Source: Anaerolineae bacterium (GTDB lineage Bacteria; Chloroflexota; Anaerolineae; Anaerolineales; Anaerolineaceae). From it: a stretch of DNA of 64,000 nt. The position numbers were made by a program, and so were the translations under genes. Location: the NCBI GenBank assembly GCA_013178095.1, contig JABLXK010000016.1, positions 1-64,000 on the forward strand. Direction: 5' to 3'. Each line of letters opens with the position of its first letter. Positions within the stretch are counted from its first letter, which is position 1. Of this stretch, positions 51,860-60,881 are shown in pieces. The notes beneath the pieces were generated by a model, which was not told where the DNA came from, did not search any database, and was given only the letters and a program-made list of their open reading frames with translations.

Positions 51860-51908
51860 TGATCGATTCTACCACTAACGATCAAAAACACGCATACCTT
51901 CATATAAT
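51860..51908 (+). promoter_or_regulatory. Candidate operator and promoter of the aldolase genes
   Basis: An inverted repeat TGATCG (51860-51865), 13 bp, CGATCA (51879-51884) lies in the 108-bp divergent gap, just upstream of TATAAT at 51903-51908. The repeat overlaps the expected -35 region, a natural DeoR repressor site. It is seen once here and not compared with other loci. Confidence 0.5.
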
Positions 51909-51935
51909 AGAGAAAAAAATGGATGGTAATAGTCA

Positions 51936-53255
51936 TTGACAAAAATAGACGTCCTCGATCAGATTGTGCGGGAGAAAATGCTGCCTGAACCGCAGGGTAT
52001 GTTCAGTATTTGTTCGTCGAACATCCAAGTTTTGCGCGCCTGCATGAAACGCGCCAGCATGATTGGCGGTCCTCTGCTGATTGAATCCACCTGCAACCAG
52101 GTTAACCAATTCGGCGGATACATGAACATGACACCTGTTCAATTCGCCGAGTACGTCGAAACAATTGCCGACGAAACCGGCTTCCCCCGCGAGCGGATCC
52201 TGCTCGGCGGCGACCACCTCGGGCCATCCGCGTGGAAGCAGGAACCGGCCGAATCTGCCATGCAAAAATCGGCGGACTTGATCAGGGCCTGTATCCGCGC
52301 GGGTTACCGGAAAATTCACCTGGACGCCAGCATGCCCTGCGGAGATGACCCCAGCCCGCTGCCCCCTGAAATTGTGGCGGAGAGAGAAGCGCGCTTGTGC
52401 CGAGCAGGCATAGAAGCACAGGAGATACAGGGCGGAAAAATAACAGATTTGGCGTTTGTGGTCGGCACCGAGGTGCCCACACCGGGAGGATCTTCCGACG
52501 AGGAACAGCCCCTGCATATTTCCACGGTGAAAGAGACCGGGGAAAATATCATGGCTATCCGGGATGCTTTCCGGAAAAATCACCTTGAAGCCGCCTGGGA
52601 ACGCGTGCGCGCGTTTGTGGTCCAGCCGGGGGTGGAATTCAGCGATTCCCACATCCACATATACGAGCATGAAAAAGCGCGCGCGCTTTCGACCTTCATA
52701 GAGGGGTACGAAAACCTGATCTATGAAGCCCATTCCACCGATTATCAAACCGGCGCAAGCCTGCGGCAGATGGTGGAGGATCATTTCGCCATCCTGAAAG
52801 TCGGACCGGAATTGACCCACGCGCTGCGGGAGGCGCTGTTCTCACTGGAGGAAATTGAAAAAGAGATTTATCATGGCTCAACTATGCCCTTGTCCGGTTT
52901 GAAGGCGGTTTTGGATGAGGCTATGACCGCCAATCCGCAATTCTGGAAGCAATATTATTCGAAAGATTCCCGGATCCAATTCATCCAACGGCGGTACAGC
53001 CTGCTCGACCGCAGCCGCTATTACCTCAACTCGCCAAAGGTCGGGGAGGCTTTGCGGGTATTAAAAAATAACCTGTCAAAAATCGACATCCCCGTGAGCC
53101 TGATCAGCCAATTTTTCCCCGATCAAACCGTTAAGATCAAGGAAGGGATGATTGAGAAAACTTACCAGGGATTGATCGAGGCGAGGATTTTCGACGTCTT
53201 CGACCGGTATAATCAGGCTTGCGGGAAACACACACCAATTTACGCGCCGGCGTAG
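51936..53255 (+). CDS. D-tagatose-1,6-bisphosphate aldolase GatZ/KbaZ-type subunit
   Basis: A 439-residue GatZ/KbaZ family protein (GGPLLIESTCNQVNQFGGY near 43, LGGDHLGPSAWKQEPAESAM near 88, KIHLDASMPCGDDPSPLP near 127, HSTDYQT near 265). In the class II aldolase system this family stabilises the catalytic GatY/KbaY subunit; a stand-alone role is also possible. The frame begins with TTG at 51936, since the two nearby ATGs are out of frame. Divergent from the DeoR gene; the LacD-type gene follows 69 bp downstream. Confidence 0.9.
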   Translation: MTKIDVLDQIVREKMLPEPQGMFSICSSNIQVLRACMKRASMIGGPLLIESTCNQVNQFGGYMNMTPVQFAEYVETIADETGFPRERILLGGDHLGPSAWKQEPAESAMQKSADLIRACIRAGYRKIHLDASMPCGDDPSPLPPEIVAEREARLCRAGIEAQEIQGGKITDLAFVVGTEVPTPGGSSDEEQPLHISTVKETGENIMAIRDAFRKNHLEAAWERVRAFVVQPGVEFSDSHIHIYEHEKARALSTFIEGYENLIYEAHSTDYQTGASLRQMVEDHFAILKVGPELTHALREALFSLEEIEKEIYHGSTMPLSGLKAVLDEAMTANPQFWKQYYSKDSRIQFIQRRYSLLDRSRYYLNSPKVGEALRVLKNNLSKIDIPVSLISQFFPDQTVKIKEGMIEKTYQGLIEARIFDVFDRYNQACGKHTPIYAPA

Positions 53256-53324
53256 AAATTACTCGCGATCAGTATAAGGACAAGCCGCATTCACGGGCAG
53301 CCGAACATTTGAAAGGGCAAGAAC

Positions 53325-54308
53325 ATGAAAACGATCACACCCGGAAAATTCCTGAATTTACAACGCTGCGCAACCGCCAACGGCGGATTTTCCATTTTGG
53401 CGCTGGATCACCGCAATAATTTGCGCAAGGCGCTCAATCCGGAAGCCCCCGAACAGGTCAGCGGAAAACAAATGAGCGATTTCAAGCTGGAGGTGACCGG
53501 CGCGCTTTCCCGCCATGCCAGCGCCATGCTGCTGGATCCGGAGGTGGGCGCGTTTCAGGTGATCGCGCGGCGGGCACTGGAGCGTTCCTGCGGTTTGATC
53601 GCGGCTTTGGATGCAACCGGGTATGGGGGCGAGGCAACCGCGCGTGAGAGCCGCATCCTGCCCGGATGGAGCGTGCAGAAAGCCAAACTGATGGGCGCCA
53701 ACGCCGTCAAACTGCTGGTGTATTATCACCCGAAGTCCCGCATGGCGCCTGAGGTCGAAGCGCTGGTTGCGCAAGTCAATGAGGAATGCGGGCGCCATGA
53801 TCTGCCCTTCATCCTCGAGCCGCTGGTCTATTCCATCGATCCCGAAGTGAAGAAAATGACCGGCAATGAACGCAGCGAGGCGATCCTGGAAACAGCCGCG
53901 CGATTGACTGCCATCGGCTGCGACCTGCTCAAGGTGGAGTTCCCGGCGGACACGCAGGAAAATCCAGAATCGTCAATCTGGCAGCAGGCATGCGCCGCGC
54001 TGACAAAAGCCAGCCAGGCGCCGTGGGTGCTGTTATCGGCGGCGGTGGATTACGATACTTATCTTCGACAAGTAGAAACCGCCTGCCGGCAGGGCGCTTC
54101 CGGCATCGCGGCGGGACGGGCGGTATGGAGCGAGGCGGTGACAGGCGACCGGCAGGCAAGAGCCCAATTCCTGAATACCTGCGCGCGCGCCCGCATGGAA
54201 CAGTTGACATCAACCGTCGATCATCTGGCGGTTCCCTATTGGCAATATTATCAAACCGCAGAGGTTGACGAGGGAACCTATCTCTCATATTTCGGCGGGC
54301 TCGAATAA
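53325..54308 (+). CDS. LacD-type tagatose-1,6-bisphosphate aldolase (class I)
   Basis: A 327-residue class I aldolase. Residues 24-45 (FSILALDHRNNLRKALNP) open the barrel, LLDPEVGAFQ is near 69, the Schiff-base lysine is in ANAVKLLVYYHP near 127, and GCDLLKVEFPADTQENP near 197 follows. It splits a ketohexose bisphosphate into DHAP and glyceraldehyde-3-phosphate. The family also includes 6-deoxy-6-sulfofructose-1-phosphate aldolases, so the exact substrate is open. The ATG follows AAAGGGCAAGAAC. Its pairing with a GatZ-type gene, without a GatY, is unusual. Confidence 0.88.
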   Translation: MKTITPGKFLNLQRCATANGGFSILALDHRNNLRKALNPEAPEQVSGKQMSDFKLEVTGALSRHASAMLLDPEVGAFQVIARRALERSCGLIAALDATGYGGEATARESRILPGWSVQKAKLMGANAVKLLVYYHPKSRMAPEVEALVAQVNEECGRHDLPFILEPLVYSIDPEVKKMTGNERSEAILETAARLTAIGCDLLKVEFPADTQENPESSIWQQACAALTKASQAPWVLLSAAVDYDTYLRQVETACRQGASGIAAGRAVWSEAVTGDRQARAQFLNTCARARMEQLTSTVDHLAVPYWQYYQTAEVDEGTYLSYFGGLE

Positions 54309-54311
54309 AGA

Positions 54312-54338
54312 AAACCACCTGATCGGTTCAAGTGGTTT
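54312..54338. terminator. Terminator between convergent lacD-like and kinase genes
   Basis: AAACCAC (54312-54318) pairs with GTGGTTT (54332-54338). An inner TGA/TCA pair and a 5-nt loop give a stem of about 10 bp with one mismatch. A-rich and T-rich flanks on both sides fit a bidirectional terminator. Confidence 0.65.
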
Positions 54339-54373
54339 GGCACTCCATTAAATTAATAAGCAGTAAAACGCGG

Positions 54374-55012
54374 TCAATTGAAAACCACTTCTTCTTTTCC
54401 GGTCAGCTTTTCATTGATGCGCTGAATAACGATATCCAGGTGCTTGGTTTTGTGAACAAAATCGAGATCGTCCGTGCGGATAGTCAGCACCGGGCATAGA
54501 TCGAAATTCTGGGTCCAGTCGTCATAATACGACTCCAACAGCGCGAGATAATCGGCGCTGATGCCAGATTCCATATCGCGACCGCGCTTGTGGATACGGC
54601 TCATCAACACCTCCACCGGACAGCGCAGGTAAATCAACATCGAAGGGACGGGCAGGTTGGCGACCACCAGGTTGTACACATTCATGTAGGTTTGGTAGTC
54701 CAGTTCGTTTAGATTCCCTAAATGGTTGAGCGCGCGGCAAAAAATGAAAGCATCCTCGTAAATGCTGCGGTCGATGATGGCCGAGCGGGGATCGGCCGCC
54801 ATTTGCATATGCTGGCGGGCGCGATGCCCGAGAAAAAAGACCTGCAATTGAAATGACCAGGTCTTCATATCTTTATAGAAATTCGGGAGGTAGGGATTAT
54901 CCAGCACCGATTCGTACGCGGTATACCAACCCAGGCGCTGGCCGAGCCGTTCGGTCAAGGATGTTTTGCCGGATCCAATATTTCCGGCCACCAGGATGAG
55001 ATGTTTGGACAT
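54374..55012 (-). CDS. Deoxynucleoside kinase (dCK/dGK family)
   Basis: A 212-residue P-loop kinase. Walker A is AGNIGSGKTSL (residues 9-19), followed by YESVLDNPYLPNFYKD, the substrate Glu-Arg-Ser motif IIDRSIYEDAFIF near 80, YLRCPVEVLMSRIHKRGRDME as lid near 128, and a C-terminal helix. It phosphorylates deoxynucleosides in salvage. The family is distinct from the two thymidylate-kinase-like proteins at 33-34 kb. It stands alone on the minus strand between convergent and divergent neighbours. Confidence 0.92.
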   Translation of the reverse strand: MSKHLILVAGNIGSGKTSLTERLGQRLGWYTAYESVLDNPYLPNFYKDMKTWSFQLQVFFLGHRARQHMQMAADPRSAIIDRSIYEDAFIFCRALNHLGNLNELDYQTYMNVYNLVVANLPVPSMLIYLRCPVEVLMSRIHKRGRDMESGISADYLALLESYYDDWTQNFDLCPVLTIRTDDLDFVHKTKHLDIVIQRINEKLTGKEEVVFN

Positions 55013-55039
55013 GCAGGCTCCCTCCGATGTTTATTTCTA

Positions 55040-55333
55040 TTATATGACAAGCCAATCCGGGATAAATTCCGTCAGATTGATCCGCAATTTGCATTGCATC
55101 TGCAGATCACCGCGCGGGAAGGATAGATAAAATATAACCGGCGAATTATGCTCCTCATCACGCACGAACGGCAAAACCCGCGGCGGATTCGCGTTGAGCC
55201 AGCTGGAAAAGCAAGCGTTCGAAAACTTGACCAATTCAGGTTCGAGAATGCTGTAAGCAGTTGATATTTTTAGAAAGCAGGCAGAACAGATAAAATATAT
55301 CCGTGGGACTTTTTCTCCGGCCGAATTATGCAC
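55040..55333 (-). CDS. Doubtful short ORF upstream of the kinase
   Basis: 97 codons from GTG 55333, ending 27 bp before the kinase start and on the same strand. The text (LVKFSNACFSSWLNANPPRVLPFVRDEEHNSPVIFYLSF, then a short charged end) looks more protein-like than the alternative frames, but no family is recognised and it overlaps the start of the divergent lysozyme-like gene by about 30 bp. It may be a small gene or chance. Confidence 0.3.
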   Translation of the reverse strand: MHNSAGEKVPRIYFICSACFLKISTAYSILEPELVKFSNACFSSWLNANPPRVLPFVRDEEHNSPVIFYLSFPRGDLQMQCKLRINLTEFIPDWLVI

Positions 55334-56652
55334 TCAAGCACTTATTGACCCGATTGTCGACCTGTTTCCTGTGCCTGTTTGCCGTTCCCGGTATGATTCT
55401 CCCCAAAGCAAACCCCGCCCTGATTCAAGATGCGATTCCTGCTTTAGGCAGCAAAAATCCAGCAGCGATTTTTGCCAACCCGAAAGTCGAAATCCAGGTG
55501 GAAGAGTTGAACTGCCCGGTTTGGGGCTACTGCGACCAGATACCGGTGCTGGATTTCAGACTAACCAGCAGCAATGACGATGAAGCCCAATACATCTTAT
55601 ATGTCCTGATTGACGACAAATTGTACGAGTTCCCGGGCAGCCACGCGCAAATCAGCGTGGAAGAGACACCCGGCGAAGGGGCCAAGGTCACCTATTGGGC
55701 GGAATCCACCACCAGCGCTTTCGCCTTATCCGACAACAGCTTCCGTATGCGCTACGTTCCATCCGGCAGCGAACACATCTTTCAATTATTGGGAGAGCAA
55801 TGGGTGGACGAAATTCCCGGCGGGGCGCTGGTTTGGGACATGTTCCCGCCCATGGACCTGATCGAGTACGGATGGGCGGAACAAATCAAGGAAGCGGACG
55901 ACCTCTACACGGACATCGATTACACCCTGCTGGCAGGACGCCTGATCTGGGAAGGGATCGTTTTACCGGGCGATTGCCCCAACCGGGGTTTGCTGGCCAA
56001 CGGCGCGGCGGACACCTGCGGAATGGAAGCGGCGCGAGAAAGGGTGGTTGATTGGCAGAACAAACATAACGAGGATATCCTTGAAGCGGCCATCCATGCC
56101 CACGTACCCGCCAGACTGCTGAAAGGAGTGATCGCGCAGGAATCTCAATTTTACGCAAAGTGGGAAAAGCCGGATGAATACGGACTGGGCATGCTGACCG
56201 AGCGCGGGGTGGACATGCTGCTGCAATGGAACGAGGATTATTTCATGGCCAAATGCGGGCCGATTTTCGGCACGGATTATTGCCGAATCGGATACCTCAA
56301 CCTGAAAGACGAACAGCAGGCGGTTTTGATCGGTTACATCATGCAATACATCGGAACCGAAAAAGAATACCAGGTGCTGGCGGAGGCGCTTTACGCGAGC
56401 TGCTACCAGGCGAATTACATCGTTTCGTATTACACGGACCTGAAACCCAACCAGGTAGCGGACTACGAAACCATGTGGCGCATCGCCCTGGGGATTTACC
56501 ACGCCGGGTTTGGGTGTATGTCGGATGGCGTCTCAGCCGGTTGGGGAGGCGGCGCAGAAAGGCTGGAATGGAATAATATCTCACCTTACCTGATCGGAGA
56601 TTGCGTCAGCGCGGCGGATTACTTCGACAAGGTAGCCAATTATTCCGAATAA
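55303..56652 (+). CDS. Secreted lysozyme-like/transglycosylase-like protein
   Basis: A 449-residue protein with an N-terminal hydrophobic signal (LSTCFLCLFAVPGMILPKA). Residues 50-200 form a beta-rich domain. Residues 240-449 resemble the lysozyme-like fold: VPARLLKGVIAQESQFYAKW contains the ES motif of lytic transglycosylases (catalytic Glu near residue 286), followed by EYGLGMLTERGVDMLLQW and IALGIYHAGFG. It would act on peptidoglycan outside the membrane. The frame begins with GTG at 55303; no better start is visible. Family certainty is moderate because only the ES region is clear. Confidence 0.68.
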   Translation: MGLFLRPNYALKHLLTRLSTCFLCLFAVPGMILPKANPALIQDAIPALGSKNPAAIFANPKVEIQVEELNCPVWGYCDQIPVLDFRLTSSNDDEAQYILYVLIDDKLYEFPGSHAQISVEETPGEGAKVTYWAESTTSAFALSDNSFRMRYVPSGSEHIFQLLGEQWVDEIPGGALVWDMFPPMDLIEYGWAEQIKEADDLYTDIDYTLLAGRLIWEGIVLPGDCPNRGLLANGAADTCGMEAARERVVDWQNKHNEDILEAAIHAHVPARLLKGVIAQESQFYAKWEKPDEYGLGMLTERGVDMLLQWNEDYFMAKCGPIFGTDYCRIGYLNLKDEQQAVLIGYIMQYIGTEKEYQVLAEALYASCYQANYIVSYYTDLKPNQVADYETMWRIALGIYHAGFGCMSDGVSAGWGGGAERLEWNNISPYLIGDCVSAADYFDKVANYSE

Positions 56653-57040
56653 CCCATTGTCCCGGCGTTCAAGGAACTCATCAAAAAACCACAGATTTTG
56701 CATTAAAATTCTGTCATTCCGGGTTATTGACAAAAAATAGCAGCGGAATTATCCTGTAATTCGATAAAAAATGAATTTACACAAAAAACAACCGTCTCGT
56801 ACATAAGATGGAATTCCAGTTCAGGGATTGAACATAATTAGCGTTCTTTCCTCAAATTAGAAGAATCATAATAAAGTGATAAACTATTCATTCTTTAGGG
56901 CATTTTGCCGGGAAGATGAAAACGGAATCATTCAAAAGTGAAAACCCCACAAATTAGTTATAGTATGTTCAGTATTCTTTATTATTGTTAATAACCGAAT
57001 TGTGTACGAGATTGCATCACGTGGTTCAGAAAGGAAAAAA
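56653..57040 (+). promoter_or_regulatory. Upstream region of the large secreted protein, with a sigma70-type promoter
   Basis: TTGACA (56727-56732), a 17-bp spacer and TATCCT (56750-56755) form the best -35/-10 pair I noticed in the intergenic regions. It would give an unusually long leader of about 280 nt before the ATG at 57041. The rest of the gap is AT-rich, without repeats of the dispersed families. A second promoter closer to the gene is possible (TATAGT and TATTCT near 56957-56976). Confidence 0.5.
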
Positions 57041-60001
57041 ATGAAAACAAATAGTAAAAGAAAAGTGATCCTGCAATGCCTGGTCGCTCTCACCATGCTG
57101 GCCGCAGCGTTATTAAGCCCCGAGGCTGCGCTGGCACAGGATACTACACCTGAGGGAGGCGCGGAGACGCAGACAACTGAGGAACCGACCGCCGTTCCCA
57201 CCGAGATTCCCACAGAAGTTTCCACAGAAATTCCTACCGAGGAACCGACTGGGGAAGCGACGGAAGAACCGACCGAAGTTCCCACGGAAATCGCAACCGA
57301 GGAAACCCCGACGGCGGAGGCAACTTTAACCCCGACGATCACCCCCACCGAGGGCGTGATCAGCGCGCAGGTGACAGTCACTCTAACCAGCCCAACCGGC
57401 AACATTCACACCAGCACCCCGTATTTTATCTGGGATCAACTCGAATATGCGTACAAATACGAGCTGTTTGTCTACCAGGTATCGAACAAAGGCCGGATTA
57501 AAATGTACGATATTGCTGTCAAAGATTCCACTTACTGCAACGATGATACCGGCGAGTGCAAATACAAACCCGGCACATCATTAAAATATGGGACTTACGA
57601 ATGGAACTTGCGCGCGTATTACGACGACGGCACATACACCGATTTCAACGAAACGCCCATGACTTTCACCTATTCTTCATTGGTGCCCACTTTGAAAAGC
57701 CCCAACACTACCGTATACGATAACCCGCCGGAATTCAGCTGGACCGAGGTGGGCGATGCCACCCTTTACCAGATCCAGATTTACAACAAAAAAGGCACAA
57801 AGGTACTGGATGACGCGACCATCACGCCGACTTGCGCCGACGTGGACGGGGAATCGATTTGCACATTCACCCCCGGCGATATATTCGATTACGGCTGGTA
57901 CAAGTGGCGCCTGCGCGCGTATTACGGCACATCCTGGCGCTCGTATACCGCGTATACCAGTTTCATTGTCGCTCCTGATGATATCAGCACCAGTTTCGAC
58001 AGTTACAGCCCAGATTGGGTAAAACACGGCGGCGCCAACTGGACGCTGGGAACGGTGGACGGCAACACAGCTTACTGGACCTACGGCGGCACGCAGTATT
58101 GGACCAGCCTGCGCAACGCGTACCAATATTCCGACTTTCAGATCACCGCGAACGTTAAACGCGACGCGGGAACGACCGGAGAAGACGGTTCATACGCCGC
58201 CAGCTACATCGGCGTGCGCATGGGCGCTTCCAAGGGCAGCAGCTATACCTGGTACACCGGCTACATTTTTGGTTTCACCAACGCCGGCACTTACAGCGTG
58301 TGGCGCATGGATTCGGGAAGCAAAGCCGTGGCGATCCAGCCCTGGACGGAAATCACCGGCACCTTCAATGCGGGCGACTGGAACACATTGACCGTTTCTG
58401 CGGACGGCGACGATTTTGAGTTCTCCATCAACGGCGATTCGCTGATCACCTTCACGGACGACACCTATTCCAAAGGCTATATCGGTTTTGAAATGTATCG
58501 CACTGACTCGACCATTTCAAGATTCGCGATCGACGAGGTCGCTTTCACTGATCTCTCCGCCACCAGCCTGTCGTCAACGGGCGTCAGCGCCGAACAAGCG
58601 GCAGCCAACCTGGCGGCGTTGAGCAGCGGCGACAACAGCTCATTCACGACCTACGAAGGCGGCGTAATCAGCGCACAGGCAACCACGCCGACACAAATCG
58701 AGCCGGTGGACACCACGGTTTACGTTTCGCAACCGACTTTCAAATGGAACGATACCGGCGACAGCCGCTACTACCTTTACCTGGCCAAGATCACAACGGC
58801 CGGCATCGTGAAAGTCAGCATCCGCTCGATTGAAGCGGCTACTTACTGCGACGGCGCGGAATGCACCTATAAATATCCCAGCACGCTGAGCCAAAATGAT
58901 TACCTGTGGAAGATCAAGAGCTACGACGGTACGGATACCAGCGCTTACAGCGACCCGCAATATTTCACGGTGGGAACCACGCAGCCGACCGCCAAGCAGC
59001 CATACAGCGTGATCTACGACGATCAGCCGACCTTCACCTGGACCGAGATCTTCGATGCGGAAAAATACAACATCGTGGCATACGATTCCGACTCGGTCAA
59101 AGTGGTGGATCTGTGGCCGGAAGCCTCGGCAGTGACCTGTGATTCCGAACACATTTGCAGCGTAGAGCTGGAAGATTTCAGCACCACGCCCGGTTGGGTG
59201 ACGCCGGGTTCGCTGGAAACCGGTAAATACAAGTGGCGCGTGCGCGCGCTCTATAACAGCAAGTGGGGTGTGTACAGCGCTTACCGCGAATTCACGGTCG
59301 CCAGCGATTTCAGTTCGGATTTTGAAAGCGACAGCACCGGCTGGAGCCGGCTGTGGGGCGGAAGCTGGGCGCGCACCAACGGGTACTACTACACTTACGG
59401 TTCTGCCAACGTGATGTCCGCGCTGCGGTACGCCTATTCCTACAGCGATTTCACCTTCACGGCGCGGGTTAAACGCGAGATCCCCAACGCGGTCTACAGT
59501 TCCTCTCCGGCCAACTACCTGGCGGTGCGCATGGGGACAAGCAAGACCTCATCGGGTTACCAGTGGTACCCGGGATACATTTTTGGGTACACCAACCAGG
59601 GCTACTATAGCATCTGGCGTATGAAATCCGGCGGCGGCATGGTTGCCATTCAGCCGTGGACGCAAATCAGCGGTGATTTTTACGCGGGCGACTGGAACGA
59701 GCTATCGGTTACAGCCGACGGCAACACCTTTGAGTTTTCCATCAACGGCACGGTGATGACGTCGTTCACGGACGATAATTACAGCAAGGGCTACGTCGGT
59801 TTTGAAATTTACCGGCCGGGTTCGGCCTTCCTGGGCAAGTTCTACGTGGACAGCGCCAGTTTATCTTTGTTAGGTAGCACCGGTTTGAGCGCGCTGTCAG
59901 CCGACACAGGCGAGACTGTCCTTTCCGCCGAACAGCAGGCCTTGAACGAGGCGGCGCTGGCGGCCGGCGAGAGCGGCTCGATCGAAGGCACTTCGTTCTA
60001 A
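57041..60001 (+). CDS. Large secreted protein with duplicated Fn3-like/LamG-like modules
   Basis: A 986-residue exported protein from ATG 57041 (AAAGGAAAAAA upstream). Signal peptide with LAQD cleavage near residue 33, then a Thr/Glu/Pro-rich spacer (residues 35-105). Two halves follow, each made of two Ig/Fn3-like domains (YKYELFVYQVSNKGRIKMYD; FSWTEVGDATLYQIQIYNKKG) and one concanavalin/LamG-like domain (TSLRNAYQYSDFQITANVKRDAG; MSALRYAYSYSDFTFTARVKR). The halves share IQPWTEI/IQPWTQI, FEFSINGD/FEFSINGT and TDDTYSKGYIGFEMYR/TDDNYSKGYVGFEIYR. There is no C-terminal anchor. It is probably a glycan-binding surface or matrix protein. Confidence 0.82.
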   Translation: MKTNSKRKVILQCLVALTMLAAALLSPEAALAQDTTPEGGAETQTTEEPTAVPTEIPTEVSTEIPTEEPTGEATEEPTEVPTEIATEETPTAEATLTPTITPTEGVISAQVTVTLTSPTGNIHTSTPYFIWDQLEYAYKYELFVYQVSNKGRIKMYDIAVKDSTYCNDDTGECKYKPGTSLKYGTYEWNLRAYYDDGTYTDFNETPMTFTYSSLVPTLKSPNTTVYDNPPEFSWTEVGDATLYQIQIYNKKGTKVLDDATITPTCADVDGESICTFTPGDIFDYGWYKWRLRAYYGTSWRSYTAYTSFIVAPDDISTSFDSYSPDWVKHGGANWTLGTVDGNTAYWTYGGTQYWTSLRNAYQYSDFQITANVKRDAGTTGEDGSYAASYIGVRMGASKGSSYTWYTGYIFGFTNAGTYSVWRMDSGSKAVAIQPWTEITGTFNAGDWNTLTVSADGDDFEFSINGDSLITFTDDTYSKGYIGFEMYRTDSTISRFAIDEVAFTDLSATSLSSTGVSAEQAAANLAALSSGDNSSFTTYEGGVISAQATTPTQIEPVDTTVYVSQPTFKWNDTGDSRYYLYLAKITTAGIVKVSIRSIEAATYCDGAECTYKYPSTLSQNDYLWKIKSYDGTDTSAYSDPQYFTVGTTQPTAKQPYSVIYDDQPTFTWTEIFDAEKYNIVAYDSDSVKVVDLWPEASAVTCDSEHICSVELEDFSTTPGWVTPGSLETGKYKWRVRALYNSKWGVYSAYREFTVASDFSSDFESDSTGWSRLWGGSWARTNGYYYTYGSANVMSALRYAYSYSDFTFTARVKREIPNAVYSSSPANYLAVRMGTSKTSSGYQWYPGYIFGYTNQGYYSIWRMKSGGGMVAIQPWTQISGDFYAGDWNELSVTADGNTFEFSINGTVMTSFTDDNYSKGYVGFEIYRPGSAFLGKFYVDSASLSLLGSTGLSALSADTGETVLSAEQQALNEAALAAGESGSIEGTSF

Positions 60002-60024
60002 GCGCATAAAGTAAACGTGTTTGT

Positions 60025-60063
60025 GAAGAAGGCAGGCTGATAAAAGGCCTGCCTTCTTTCTTT
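60025..60063 (+). terminator. Terminator after the large secreted protein
   Basis: GAAGAAGGCAGGC (60025-60037) pairs with GCCTGCCTTCTTTC (60047-60060), then TTTTG. A strong intrinsic terminator 24 bp past the stop codon. Confidence 0.9.
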
Positions 60064-60134
60064 TGTCCGGGAAATCACCACGGATGGACACAGAAAAATG
60101 ATGGAAGCCGCCGATGACTCGTTTTGCATATTGC

Positions 60135-60873
60135 TTCTAAGCCGAATCGCACCCCTCACCCCTGACCCTCTCCCTGAAGGATGCGCCGATTTCGAAATTC
60201 CGCAACATTCAGGGAGAGGGAGAAAAGCGATGGTTTTGGAAACCCGGCCAATTATTATTTTAACTTTTTCGGCCGAGATCCTCACGGTCGCGCCCTGCGG
60301 GCGCTCCCTCAGGATGACAGTGTGGGAGGTTGCGCAAAAATGAGCATGTTTGCAAATAAAGAGGCGGGAATACTCGAAAAAACCGAGTACAGGCGAATCC
60401 CGCCCTACATTGATGCACCCCTCCACGACCCTCCCCATTTTGAAAGGCAAAAATGGGGAGGGAAATATTGTAACAAATAGTGTTTATGAAAATTGAGCGC
60501 AGATGGATATACAACATTGCTTGTCTTCGCGAGCGGATTGTCCTCAGCGCAGCGCAGGGCAATCCGCGTGGCGATCTCGGTTTTCGCAGAGCGGCGCGTT
60601 CATTCGGAAATTTCTTTGCCACAATGAAAGCAAACGAAAAAACTTTCTTCTTGCGTAAGATTGCTTCGACTCGCCTTCGGCGGTCTCGCAAAGACAATTA
60701 CAACATATTTTGCTAAATTGCTTTTCATGAATTGATACTATCCTATACCGCTACCCAATTTGTCGATCGAAAATGGTAAGGGAGGAATTAATAAAAGGTA
60801 ACAATACAAATGCAGCTCACACAGGAATGTGTGAGCTACTGAGAAAATGGAGGCGAGAAAGAATCCCGCCCTA
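60135..60873. repeat. Intergenic cluster of dispersed palindromes
   Basis: The 820-bp gap before nrdJ is built from repeats. CCCTCTCCCTGAA/TTCAGGGAGAGGG (about 60167-60222). GAGATCCTCACGG...CCCTCAGGATGA (60273-60318). GGCGGGA/TCCCGCC with a CTCG/CGAG core (60363-60406). CCCTCCCCATTTT/AAAATGGGGAGGG (60427-60462). TCTTCGCGAG...GTGGCGATC with a GCGGATTG/CAATCCGC stem (60522-60579). A related AGATTGCTTCG...CTCGCAAAGACA unit (60657-60696). No convincing gene is present; short frames across it consist of repeat sequence. Confidence 0.75.
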
Positions 60874-60881
60874 CTGATTGA

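Noticed and set aside
60098-60716. Several short frames of 78-145 codons upstream of nrdJ
   Set aside because: All are translations of dispersed palindromes; none shows a ribosome site or family motif.
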